From Streptosporangium sp. NBC_01755 (GTDB lineage Bacteria > Actinomycetota > Actinomycetes > Streptosporangiales > Streptosporangiaceae), in NCBI RefSeq assembly GCF_035917995.1, contig NZ_CP109131.1, positions 4,278,001 through 4,342,000 of the forward strand: a DNA stretch of 64,000 nucleotides, in the 5' to 3' direction. Each line of letters begins with the position of its first letter. Within the stretch, counting starts at the first letter, position 1. The notes under the pieces were generated by a model. It did no database searches. It was not told the DNA's origin and saw only the letters and a list, made by a program, of their open reading frames with translations. Of the stretch, positions 17,044 to 24,835 are shown one piece after another. Both the position numbers and the translations under genes were made by a program.

Positions 17044-17060
17044 GCCCGTCGAACGTGGAG

Positions 17061-17098
17061 CGGCCCCGGAAAAGATCTCCTGGATCTGTCCGGGGCCG
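17061..17098. terminator. Hairpin terminator after the ligase-to-ferredoxin operon
   Basis: A 10-bp GC-rich stem (CGGCCCCGGA at 17061-17070, complement at 17089-17098) with an 18-nt loop lies between the ferredoxin remnant and the convergent CaiB gene. There is no U-run. Between it and 17246 I see no further gene. Confidence 0.6.
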
Positions 17099-17245
17099 TC
17101 GCATGTTCACATCAGGCGGGATCGCGGCCGATGAGGAATTCCGCGTCCGCATCCGGCGCGTCCGGGATCCCGGACGCGCGAAGCCGGCACAGCACGGGCA
17201 GTCCCAGTAGGCGTGGTCAGCGTGAACCCGTGCATGAGACCGCGC

Positions 17246-18490
17246 CTAGCCGAGCGCGCCGGATTCCCTGAGCTTGGCGATATCCGGTTCAGTGAACCCC
17301 AGCAGCCGGGTCAGGACCTGCTCCGTGTCCTGGCCCACGTCCGGGTGGCGATGCAGCGGTCCCTCGCTGACGCGGGACATCTTGATCGGGTTTCCCGGCA
17401 TGAGCACGGGCCGCTCGGTGCCGGTCGGGATCTCGACAAGCATATTGTGCTCGCGCACGTGCTCGTCGGCCGCCAGATCGTCCATCGTGAAGCACGGCCC
17501 GGCCGGAATGCCTGCCGCCGCCATTTCCTCGACGGCCTGAAGCCTGGTGCGCCGCCGCGCCCACTCTTCGATCGCCGGCCGGAAGATGTCCTCGATGTGA
17601 GCCGTCCAGGCCAGACGATCGGACAGGCGCGGATCGTCGAGCCACTCCGGCCGGCCGAGCAACTCCGCGAGGCCGGCCAATTGGTGCTCACGGATCACCG
17701 CCATCAGGAAGTACCCGTCGGCCGCCTCGAACGTCGTCATGATCCCGACACCATGGCCGGTGGCCATCCTGGCCGGCAGCCCCAGCGACCACAACTGCGG
17801 GTACATGTCGTTCATCGCGATCATGGCGTCGAACATCGACACGTCCACCTGCTGCCCCAGCCCCGTCACCTCCCGATGCCGGACCGCCGCGAGCAGGCCG
17901 ATGACGGCGAACAGGCCCGCCGAGAGGTCACCGAGCGCTCCGGCGACCCCGGTGCGCGGGGGGTCGCCGGGCTCCCGGGCGATCTCGGGCAGCCCGGCCA
18001 TGGCTTCGACCACCGGCGCATACGCAGGCCATGAACGGTACGGCGAGGGCGTGTGGTTGCCGAACCCCGACACCGACAGGTAGATCGCGCGCGGGGCGAC
18101 CTTGGCGACGTCGGCGTACCCGAGCCCGAGCCGGTCCATCACGCCGGGCCGCATGTTCTCGGCGACGACGTCGACCTCCCCGGCCAGGCGCAGAAAGAGC
18201 GCGCGGCCCTCGGGATTCTTGAGGTCGAGCACGATGCTCGACTTGTTGAGGTTGCTCCGGGCGAAGGTGCCGCCGACCGTGGTGCCGCCAGGTTCGGGCA
18301 CGATCGGGCGCGCCGCACGGCCACCTTCGCCGGCCGGCGGTTCCACCTTGATCACCTCGGCGCCGAGGACTGCCAGCAACTGGGTGCCGTACGGCAGTGA
18401 CAGCATGTGCTCGGCGGCCAGGATCCGCAGGCCGGCCAAGGGCTTGCCCCACTCCGCCCGGTCCTCGCCGTATACGGTTTCGAGTCGCAC
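17246..18490 (-). CDS. CaiB/BaiF family CoA-transferase
   Basis: 414 residues from GTG 18490 (AGAGAGGG upstream). Family marks are 'LAGLRILAAEHMLSLPYGTQ', 'LAVLGAEVIKVEPPAGEGG', 'SIVLDLKNPEGRALFLRLA' and 'ENMRPGVMDRLGLGY'. It should transfer CoA between a CoA donor and a carboxylic acid intermediate. It sits 34 bp downstream of a second CaiB gene on the same strand and is presumably co-transcribed from promoter E. The two paralogues share only family-level similarity, so they may act on different acids or as a pair. Confidence 0.9.
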   Translation of the reverse strand: MRLETVYGEDRAEWGKPLAGLRILAAEHMLSLPYGTQLLAVLGAEVIKVEPPAGEGGRAARPIVPEPGGTTVGGTFARSNLNKSSIVLDLKNPEGRALFLRLAGEVDVVAENMRPGVMDRLGLGYADVAKVAPRAIYLSVSGFGNHTPSPYRSWPAYAPVVEAMAGLPEIAREPGDPPRTGVAGALGDLSAGLFAVIGLLAAVRHREVTGLGQQVDVSMFDAMIAMNDMYPQLWSLGLPARMATGHGVGIMTTFEAADGYFLMAVIREHQLAGLAELLGRPEWLDDPRLSDRLAWTAHIEDIFRPAIEEWARRRTRLQAVEEMAAAGIPAGPCFTMDDLAADEHVREHNMLVEIPTGTERPVLMPGNPIKMSRVSEGPLHRHPDVGQDTEQVLTRLLGFTEPDIAKLRESGALG

Positions 18491-18524
18491 GTCGACCCTC
18501 TCTGCTCAACAGTGAAAACGCTGG

Positions 18525-19664
18525 TCAACCGAACGCACCGCTGCCGCGCAGCCCGGTGATCTCCTCGTCGGTCAGGCTGAATCCGCGCAGGAGTTCGTCG
18601 ACGTCCGCCGTGCTGGTCGGTCCTACGGGCTGCTGGTTCAGGTCCGGGGGATCGGGGACGGCCAGCCGGGGGGCGAGTTGGCGGATCGAGCGGCCTTCGT
18701 GCTCCACCTCGATCGTGAGCGCGCGGCTGCGCAGGTGGGGATCGGCGAGGGCTTCGGCGGGCGAGTTGACCGGGGCGACGCAGGCGTGCGGCCCCAGCTC
18801 GGTGATCCATTCCGCACGGGTACGGGTGGCGAACACCGCGGCCACCTCAGCGCGGATCTCCTCCTGCGAACCCGGATGGTGCTGATCTGGTATCCGGTGT
18901 TCCAGACCAAGCCCCCGGCACAGCGCCGCCCAGAAGTGGGGTTCGATCGCACCGACGCTGAGCCATCGGCCATCGGCCGTCCGGTACACGTCGTAGCAGG
19001 CCGAACCACCGGTCAGCAGGCCCGGCCCCGAATGCTCCTCGCCGGCGAGGTGGCCGTCGAGGACGAATTGCATCACCCGAAGCACACTGTCCATCACGGA
19101 CACGTCCAGCCGGGCGCCTTCGCCGGTCTGCACCCTGCGCAGCAGAGCGCTGAGCAAGGCCACGGCGGTGGAATAGCCGCCGACGGCGTCGGCGACCGTT
19201 CCTCCTGGCAGCGCCGGTCCTCCGTCGGCGCGACGCGTCCCCGCATCGAGGAAACCGCCGAGCGCGAGCCAGTTGAGGTCATGGGCGGGCCATTGCGCAT
19301 AGGGTCCGTGCTGGCCGTAACCGCTCACCGAGCAGTACACGATGGACTCGTTGGTGCGGCGGACGTCTTCGTAGCCGATGCCCAGACGGGCCGCGACGCC
19401 GGGCCGGAAGCTCTCCACCATCGCGTCGGCGGTGCCGAGCAGCCGATGGACGAGCGCGCGACCGCTGTCGTGCTTGAGGTCGACGGTCAGCTGCGGGATG
19501 CCCCGGTTCGCGCTGTAGGCGTACCACGGCGCCGCCATGACCCGGTTGCCCCGGTCCGGCGGCCGCACCTTGATCACCCGCACACCGTAGTCCGCCAGCA
19601 GCCGAGTGCATCGCGGTCCCGGACCCATGCTGGAGAAGTCCAGCAGAACGAGCTTGTCCAACAT
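18525..19664 (-). CDS. CaiB/BaiF family protein, alpha-methylacyl-CoA racemase-like
   Basis: 379 residues from ATG 19664, which lies 6 nt downstream of a -10-like element and is probably leaderless. Family segments are 'LVLLDFSSMGPGPRC', 'LLADYGVRVIKVRPPDRG', 'DLKHDSGRALVHRLL' and 'ESFRPGVAARLGIGYEDV'. The segment 'AHDLNWLALGG' and the later 'TVADAVGGYSTAVALL' place a His and an Asp where racemases of this family have their catalytic His/Asp pair. A role in epimerising an alpha-methyl-branched acyl-CoA is therefore possible; CoA transfer is the alternative. Confidence 0.87.
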   Translation of the reverse strand: MLDKLVLLDFSSMGPGPRCTRLLADYGVRVIKVRPPDRGNRVMAAPWYAYSANRGIPQLTVDLKHDSGRALVHRLLGTADAMVESFRPGVAARLGIGYEDVRRTNESIVYCSVSGYGQHGPYAQWPAHDLNWLALGGFLDAGTRRADGGPALPGGTVADAVGGYSTAVALLSALLRRVQTGEGARLDVSVMDSVLRVMQFVLDGHLAGEEHSGPGLLTGGSACYDVYRTADGRWLSVGAIEPHFWAALCRGLGLEHRIPDQHHPGSQEEIRAEVAAVFATRTRAEWITELGPHACVAPVNSPAEALADPHLRSRALTIEVEHEGRSIRQLAPRLAVPDPPDLNQQPVGPTSTADVDELLRGFSLTDEEITGLRGSGAFG

Positions 19665-19670
19665 GCGGCA

Positions 19671-19706
19671 AGGCTCTCGTCCGACTCGTTATCAAACCCG
19701 TTAACG
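19671..19706 (-). promoter_or_regulatory. Island operator/promoter E (for the tandem CaiB genes)
   Basis: On the plus strand GTTATCA (19688-19694) and GTTAACG (19700-19706) have a 12-bp period. GAGCCT (19676-19671, minus strand) follows 15 nt from the proximal repeat. It ends 6 nt before the ATG at 19664, consistent with a leaderless mRNA. It is back to back with E2. Confidence 0.65.
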
Positions 19707-19734
19707 GGGGTGTAATCCGCCAGGCCGTGACTGG

Positions 19735-19767
19735 TAACGCGGACCGTAATGGAACGCCGCCGATGCT
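19735..19767 (+). promoter_or_regulatory. Island operator/promoter E2 (for the SDR at 19800)
   Basis: TAACGCG (19735-19741) and TAATGGA (19747-19753) are 12 bp apart; GATGCT (19762-19767) follows 15 nt from the second repeat. An extra TAAT at 19713 lies 22 bp upstream of the first repeat and may be a third, weaker half-site. The gene start (19800) has GAGGAG before it. Confidence 0.65.
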
Positions 19768-19799
19768 CGCACGATCAGCCGACGAGGTGAGGAGAAGTC

Positions 19800-20558
19800 A
19801 TGTCAGGGCCACACGACGGACGAATAGCTGTTGTCACAGGTGCCGGTCGCGGCATCGGTCAGGAGTACGCCGCCGCGTTGGCGTCGGACGGTGCGACTGT
19901 GGTCATCGCGGATGTGGACGACCGGCTCGCCGCGGAGACCGTCCAGCTCATCACCGACAAGGGCGGCAAGGCGGTCGCGAGGCACGTCGATGTCGCGGCC
20001 AAGGAGTCGACCGCCGAACTCGGTGACTGGGTGCGCAGAGAGTTCGGTGCGGCGCACATCTTGGTGAACAACGCCGCGATCTATCACTCGATGCGCATGG
20101 ACGCTCAAATGGATGTCGACATCGATTACTGGCGCAAGATCTTCTCGGTCAACCTCGATGGCGCGCTGCTGATGACGCAGGCGTTGGCGCCGTTGATGAT
20201 CGAAGCCGGGTGGGGCCGCATCGTCAACCAGACCTCCACCGGGGCGTATGCGGGACTCGGCGGCGCGTACTCTGTCTCGAAGCTGGCCCTCATCGGCCTC
20301 TCACAAGGATTCGCCCGGGAACTCGGCAAGCACGGCATCACAGTCAACACGATCGCCCCCGGCCTGATCCACACCGAAGCCACCATGGTGACCGTCTCAG
20401 CCGAAGCCCGCGCCGCGATGCTGGCCCAACAGGCGGTGAAGAAGGAGGGTCAGCCCGCCGACCTGGTCGCCGCGCTGCGCTTCTTCTGCAGCGACGAGGC
20501 CGGCTGGGTCAGCGGCCAGGTCACCATCGTCGACGGGTTCAAGACCCTGCGCCTCTGA
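19800..20558 (+). CDS. SDR family oxidoreductase (3-oxoacyl reductase-like)
   Basis: 252 residues from ATG 19800 (GTGAGGAGAAG upstream). All classical SDR motifs are intact: 'TGAGRGIG' (about 14-21), 'LVNNAA', the catalytic Ser in 'NQTSTGAY', YxxxK as 'YSVSK', and 'GQVTIVDGF' at the end. NAD(P)-dependent alcohol/ketone interconversion is expected; the substrate is unknown. It is a single-gene unit behind operator E2, closed by the hairpin at 20571. Confidence 0.9.
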   Translation: MSGPHDGRIAVVTGAGRGIGQEYAAALASDGATVVIADVDDRLAAETVQLITDKGGKAVARHVDVAAKESTAELGDWVRREFGAAHILVNNAAIYHSMRMDAQMDVDIDYWRKIFSVNLDGALLMTQALAPLMIEAGWGRIVNQTSTGAYAGLGGAYSVSKLALIGLSQGFARELGKHGITVNTIAPGLIHTEATMVTVSAEARAAMLAQQAVKKEGQPADLVAALRFFCSDEAGWVSGQVTIVDGFKTLRL

Positions 20559-20570
20559 GGCGCGCGGCGC

Positions 20571-20605
20571 GCCCGCGGTGCCGCGATTTCTCCGGCACCG
20601 CGGGC
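20571..20605. terminator. Bidirectional hairpin between convergent SDR and ALDH genes
   Basis: A perfect 13-bp stem (20571-20583 with 20593-20605) with a 9-nt loop lies between the stop at 20558 and the convergent stop at 20612. There is no U-run. Confidence 0.7.
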
Positions 20606-20611
20606 ACAGGC

Positions 20612-22072
20612 TCACTTCGCGACGGGGACCACGCCGACCGGGCGCGCGCTCGGACCGCCCACGTCATGCTGGACGGACAGTTCGGTGAAGCTCTCCATGC
20701 CCCAGGCGCCCAGTTCGGCGCCGAGGCCGCTCTGCTTGACACCCGCGATGGGCTGCACCGGCCACAGCACGTTCTTGTGGGTGTTGACCCACGTCGTCCC
20801 GGCTTCGATCCGATCGGCGACGACCCGGCCACGCGCCGGATCCGCGCTCCACACCGAGCTACCGAGACCGTATTCCGACGCGTTCACCGTGGCCAGCACC
20901 TGTTCGACGTCGCGGTAGGCGACGACCGGCAGGGCGGGGCCGAACTGCTCCTCGTCGACGATCCGGAACCCGTCGGCGACCGAATCGAGGATGGTCGGCC
21001 GGTAGAAGTAGCCGGGGCCCTCGATGGGCGCGCCGCCGGCGGCCACCCGCCCGCCGCGTCGAACCGCGTCGGTCACCAGTTCCCCGACGATCGACCGCTG
21101 GGCGTCGTAGGTCAGCGGCCCCATCCGGGTGGCCGGGTCATGGCCGTCGCCCACCACGACGGTGTCCGCGATGGCGGCGAGCGCGGCGACGAGTTCATCG
21201 CGCAGCGATTCGGGCACGTATACCCGCTTGACCGCCACACAGGTCTGCCCGGCATTGCCGAACGCACCCCAGAAGAGCGCCTCCGCGACATCGGACACGA
21301 CGGCATCGTCCAGGACGATGGCCGGGTCGTTGCCGCCCAGTTCCAGCACGGTCCGCTTCAGGTCCCGTGCCGCCGATTCGGCGACGAGCCGCCCGGTGCG
21401 GGGAGACCCCGTGAAGGTGATCAGCCGTGGCACCGGGTGGCTCGTCATCCACCGGCCCAGGTCGGTTGCCCCCCCGCTCAGCACGTTGACCACACCTGCG
21501 GGCAGCACCGGGCGCAACACCTCACCGAGGCGCAACGTGGCCAGCGGCGTGAACGGGGACGGCTTGAGCACAACCGTGTTCCCGGCCGCCAACGCCGGCG
21601 CGATCTTCATCCCGCCGGCGACCAGCAGCGGCGCGTTCCACGGTGTGATCGCCGCGACCACACCCACCGGGCGGCGCCGGACGACGACCCGCGCCTCCGG
21701 GCCGTCCTGCAACACCATCGGTTCGAGCCGCACACCGGCGAAGTGCCGCAACGCGGCGACCGTGCCGAGCACCTCCGCCCGCGCCTCGGCGAGCGGCTTG
21801 CCCTGTTCACTGGTGACGAGCTCGGTCAGCTCGTCAGCCGCGGCGACGACCGCGTCGGCCGCCGCGTTCAGGGCGGATTCCCGACCGTCCGCGTCGGCGG
21901 CCCACCCCGGCAACGCACGGGCGGCCGCCCGGAAGGCGTCGTCGAGCTGGGCCGAGGTGGCATCCGGAGCCACGGCGAGGACCTTGCCGGTCGCCGGGTC
22001 CTCGACCGAGAAGGTCGCGCTCCCACGCACTGCGGTCCCATCGATGGTCATGGTCAGCCCGTCGGGTGCCAT
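20612..22072 (-). CDS. Aldehyde dehydrogenase family protein
   Basis: 486 residues from ATG 22072 with a strong AAGGGAGGT ribosome site. ALDH marks are 'ITPWNAPLLVAGGMKIAPAL', the catalytic Glu in 'LELGGNDP', the catalytic Cys in 'FGNAGQTCVAVKR', 'EEQFGPALPV' and 'GVKQSGLGAE'. It belongs to the NAD(P)-dependent aldehyde to carboxylate class and is clearly distinct from the first ALDH (6503-7927), so two aldehyde intermediates are likely in the pathway. It is a monocistronic unit behind operator F. Confidence 0.92.
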   Translation of the reverse strand: MAPDGLTMTIDGTAVRGSATFSVEDPATGKVLAVAPDATSAQLDDAFRAAARALPGWAADADGRESALNAAADAVVAAADELTELVTSEQGKPLAEARAEVLGTVAALRHFAGVRLEPMVLQDGPEARVVVRRRPVGVVAAITPWNAPLLVAGGMKIAPALAAGNTVVLKPSPFTPLATLRLGEVLRPVLPAGVVNVLSGGATDLGRWMTSHPVPRLITFTGSPRTGRLVAESAARDLKRTVLELGGNDPAIVLDDAVVSDVAEALFWGAFGNAGQTCVAVKRVYVPESLRDELVAALAAIADTVVVGDGHDPATRMGPLTYDAQRSIVGELVTDAVRRGGRVAAGGAPIEGPGYFYRPTILDSVADGFRIVDEEQFGPALPVVAYRDVEQVLATVNASEYGLGSSVWSADPARGRVVADRIEAGTTWVNTHKNVLWPVQPIAGVKQSGLGAELGAWGMESFTELSVQHDVGGPSARPVGVVPVAK

Positions 22073-22150
22073 TTCCTACCTCCCTTTTGGTCGGGCGGTC
22101 GAAACCGCCGCATGTGCGCGCCATTGCCGCAGGTCTGTGTTTCGGCTGCG

Positions 22151-22186
22151 AGCGTGACCGGCTGCGGGTTACCGGCCGCGTTACCG
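22151..22186 (-). promoter_or_regulatory. Island operator/promoter F (for the ALDH at 22072)
   Basis: On the plus strand GTTACCG (22168-22174) and GTTACCG (22180-22186) are an exact direct repeat with a 12-bp period. CACGCT (22156-22151, minus strand) lies 15 nt from the proximal repeat. A leader of about 75 nt carries the AGGAGGT-like ribosome site. Confidence 0.68.
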
Positions 22187-22303
22187 CGCGCCCGCCGCCT
22201 TCGACCGGCTCGGCCGGGATGTCACGAATGGCCAACGCTACGGATCCGGTGTCCGAGCACCGGATGGGGACCTGCTCGCACGTGTCGCGCTACGCCGCCA
22301 CCT

Positions 22304-22816
22304 TCATCCATCCGCGGACGCCGAGGGCCGCCAGCACGCGGCCAGTAGTCCGAGTGCGCCCAAAACCCCGGCCGCGAGCACGCCGAGGGCCGGCCAGCCG
22401 CCCGCGAAGTCGATGCCCACCAGGTGGTCGAGCGACCACGCGCCGGGACCGAGCGCGGCGAGCGCGGCCGATGCCACCGCGAGCACCAGCACGTATTCGT
22501 ATCCGTCCTTGAACACGAAGAATCCGTTCGGCCGGTGGGCCGCGATCCCCGCCACCGTGGCCACCCCCACCGTGGCGGCAGTCCACAGTGGAGTCGCCAG
22601 GCCGAGCAGCAGGCCGACCCCGGCGGCCATCTCGAGCAGCCCGCTCGTCCAGGCATGCAGCGCGGGCGGCCGCAGGCCAAGCCCGCCGAACCAGCGCGCC
22701 GTGCCGGCCACTCCGCCCGGCCCGAACAGATGGTTGTGGCCGTGCGCGATCATGATCACGCCGATCACCGCCCGCAACAGGGCCGCCGCGAGATCGATCT
22801 CGGTCAACTCGATCAC
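22304..22816 (-). CDS. DoxX family membrane protein
   Basis: 170 residues from GTG 22816, overlapping the stop of the LLM gene (GTGA); the frame continues upstream inside that gene but is not the real start. About four hydrophobic helices are visible ('LLRAVIGVIMIAHG', 'GLLEMAAGVGLLLGLA', 'AATVGVATVAGIAA', 'LGVLAAGVLGALGLLAA'), with the family-typical 'HGHNHLFG' after helix 1. DoxX proteins are integral membrane subunits often tied to quinone or thiol redox reactions. Here the coupling to an F420-type oxidoreductase suggests a membrane redox partner (inference). Confidence 0.82.
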   Translation of the reverse strand: MIELTEIDLAAALLRAVIGVIMIAHGHNHLFGPGGVAGTARWFGGLGLRPPALHAWTSGLLEMAAGVGLLLGLATPLWTAATVGVATVAGIAAHRPNGFFVFKDGYEYVLVLAVASAALAALGPGAWSLDHLVGIDFAGGWPALGVLAAGVLGALGLLAACWRPSASADG

Positions 22817-23790
22817 CCGCCCAGAGCCGGCAGGACCTTGTCGATCACCAGGTCGAGCTGCTCGCGCTGGTGCCACGACGCGATCCGCAGGGCTAGGTGC
22901 GTAGTGCCCTCCGCGATTACCGCGCGGAGCTGCTCGACGCACTGCTCGGGTGAGCCCGCCGCCGTCATGGCGGCCGCGGCGTCACGGTCGAACATGCCCT
23001 CGCCGTAGTACTGGTCGAAGAAGCGCTGTGCCTCGTCGAGGCAGGCCTCGCGATCGGGTCCGATGTTGACGCTGTGGTATGCCGCGACCGGGAACGTGCC
23101 CGGGTCCCGGCCCGCGGCCACCAACTGCTCGTCGAGCTGGACCCTGGTGTCGGCGATGTAGCCCGGCCGCACGCGAACCGTCAGCAGGCCGTCGGCCTTC
23201 GTGGCCACCCGTTTGATCACCCGCTCGGCGGCCGGGCCTGCCGGGGGGTTCGCGCTGATCCAGATGGGGCAGGGCCGCTGCACCGGGATGGGCTGGATGC
23301 GGATGGCGTCGTACTGCGAGAAGCGCCCGTGGAAGGTCACCGCGTCGCCGGTCCACAGCCGGCGGACCAGGTCGATGTTCTCCTCAAGCCGCGCCGCTCG
23401 CAGCTTGTCGGGCACTCCGCCGAAATGCGCGCCTTCGAGCTCCGACGCCCCGCCCCGCTTCTGCAGGCCGTTGCACACCGCCAGCAACATCCGGCCGCCC
23501 GAGATCTCATCGAGTGAGGCCCACTGGTAGGCGAACAGGGCCGGGTCGCGGATGGGGAAGCTCGCCATGCAGCCGACGGCCAGCCGAATCCGGCTGGTCA
23601 CCCCGGCGAGCGCTCCGAGGCACGCGATCGAGTCCGCGCGCGCCTTGGAGGTGAGGCTGTCGCCCACCCAGACCGTGTCGAACAGGCCGGACTCCTCGGC
23701 CACCGGAGCCATCCTGAGCAGTTCGGGCAGGTCGGCGACGCCAAACAGCGCGCTTCGCTGCGGGATGATCAGGCCGATCGAGTCCACCAT
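22813..23790 (-). CDS. LLM class (F420-type) oxidoreductase
   Basis: 325 residues from ATG 23790 (GAGGAGGCGCC upstream). Luciferase-like TIM-barrel signs are 'FDTVWVGDSL', 'SRIRLAVGCMASFPIRDPAL', 'DEISGGRMLLAVCNG', 'ARLEENIDLVRRLWTGD' and 'PCPIWISANPP'. Actinobacterial members usually use F420 rather than FMN. It should catalyse hydride transfer to an alcohol, ketone or unsaturated intermediate. It forms an operon with the DoxX gene behind operator G and is divergent from a second LLM gene at 23909. Confidence 0.88.
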   Translation of the reverse strand: MVDSIGLIIPQRSALFGVADLPELLRMAPVAEESGLFDTVWVGDSLTSKARADSIACLGALAGVTSRIRLAVGCMASFPIRDPALFAYQWASLDEISGGRMLLAVCNGLQKRGGASELEGAHFGGVPDKLRAARLEENIDLVRRLWTGDAVTFHGRFSQYDAIRIQPIPVQRPCPIWISANPPAGPAAERVIKRVATKADGLLTVRVRPGYIADTRVQLDEQLVAAGRDPGTFPVAAYHSVNIGPDREACLDEAQRFFDQYYGEGMFDRDAAAAMTAAGSPEQCVEQLRAVIAEGTTHLALRIASWHQREQLDLVIDKVLPALGG

Positions 23791-23823
23791 GGCGCCTCCT
23801 CGCGCTGGGAAAAGCTGAGGCCC

Positions 23824-23859
23824 ACCTTGCCCCCGGGGACGTTATCGACCTCGTTAACC
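23824..23859 (-). promoter_or_regulatory. Island operator/promoter G (for LLM-DoxX)
   Basis: On the plus strand GTTATCG (23841-23847) and GTTAACC (23853-23859) are 12 bp apart. CAAGGT (23829-23824, minus strand) is 15 nt from the proximal repeat. It is the left half of a back-to-back operator pair, 10 bp from G2. Confidence 0.65.
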
Positions 23860-23869
23860 GGCAAGCCCG

Positions 23870-23901
23870 TAACGTTGCCGGTAATCCGTCGCAAGCACGC
23901 T
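23870..23901 (+). promoter_or_regulatory. Island operator/promoter G2 (for the LLM gene at 23909)
   Basis: TAACGTT (23870-23876) and TAATCCG (23882-23888) are 12 bp apart; CACGCT (23896-23901) lies 14 nt from the second repeat and ends 7 nt before the GTG at 23909. There is no ribosome site between them, so the mRNA is probably leaderless. Confidence 0.67.
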
Positions 23902-23908
23902 CGCTGAT

Positions 23909-24835
23909 GTGACCACTGAGAAGACATCCGTCGCTCGCTTGACCGCCGATCGCCTCGGCCGGGTCGGCGCCTGGAGTTTCGGCCTCGACGGGCTGCCCGT
24001 CGCCGAGGCGATCCGGGTCGCCCGCGCTGTGGAAGACCTCGGTTTCGGATCGCTGTGGATCGCCGAGGGCGCCGCGAGCCGGGAGGCGCTTTCACATGCC
24101 GCCGTCCTGCTCGGCGCGACCTCCCGGCTCGTGGTGGGTACCGGGATCGCCAGCATCTGGGCGCGGGATCCCGCCGCGATGGCCGCGGGGTGGCGGACCT
24201 TGGCGGACGCGTTCCCTGGCCGGTTCGTACTCGGCATGGGAGTGAGCCACGCCGGCGCGGTCGGGCGCCGGGGCCACGAGTACACCGCCCGGCCACTCAC
24301 CCGGATGCGCGAGTACCTCGACGCCATGGACTCGGCCACCCTGCACAGCCCGGTGCCCGAGCCCGGACCCACCCGGGTGCTCGCCGCGCTGCGCCCGCGC
24401 ATGCTCGAGCTCGCCGCGCAGCGAACCGACGGTGTGCACAGCTATTTCGTCCCCGTCGAGCACACCCGCCGCGCCCGCGCGGCGATCGGCCCGGACGCGC
24501 TCCTGGTGCCCGAGCAGGCCGTTGTGCTGGAACGCGACCCGGCGACCGCCCGGGCGGTGGCACGGACGCACACCGGGCACTACCTCGCCAGGGAGAACTA
24601 CCGGGAGAACCTGCGCTCGCTGGGCATGCCCGCGGAGGAACTGGACCACGACGGAAGTGACGGCGTGGTCGACGCGCTGGTCGCCTGGGGCGATGACGAC
24701 GCCATCCGGGCCCGGATCGAGGAACACCTCGGCGCCGGGGCCGACCACGTGGTGCTTCAGCCGATCGGGGCGGTGCCCGGCGCGGACGCGGCGATCGAGC
24801 AGTTCACCCGGCTCGCCGCGATCGTCAAGGCGTGA
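23909..24835 (+). CDS. LLM class F420-dependent oxidoreductase
   Basis: 308 residues from GTG 23909. Luciferase-like features are 'RVGAWSFGLDGLPVAEAIRV', 'VEDLGFGSLWIAEGA', 'TSRLVVGTGIASIWARDPAA', 'AFPGRFVLGMGVSH' and 'GADHVVLQPIG'. The overall shape fits the actinobacterial F420-dependent subfamily. It is only distantly similar to the LLM gene on the other strand. The start is supported by the leaderless promoter geometry at G2. Its 3' end overlaps the convergent SDR gene by 11 bp. Confidence 0.87.
   Translation: MTTEKTSVARLTADRLGRVGAWSFGLDGLPVAEAIRVARAVEDLGFGSLWIAEGAASREALSHAAVLLGATSRLVVGTGIASIWARDPAAMAAGWRTLADAFPGRFVLGMGVSHAGAVGRRGHEYTARPLTRMREYLDAMDSATLHSPVPEPGPTRVLAALRPRMLELAAQRTDGVHSYFVPVEHTRRARAAIGPDALLVPEQAVVLERDPATARAVARTHTGHYLARENYRENLRSLGMPAEELDHDGSDGVVDALVAWGDDDAIRARIEEHLGAGADHVVLQPIGAVPGADAAIEQFTRLAAIVKA

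Noticed and set aside
20210-22348. 712-codon plus-strand frame across the SDR and the opposite ALDH
   Set aside because: Runs through a terminator hairpin and opposite a clear ALDH; composition is that of a shadow frame.
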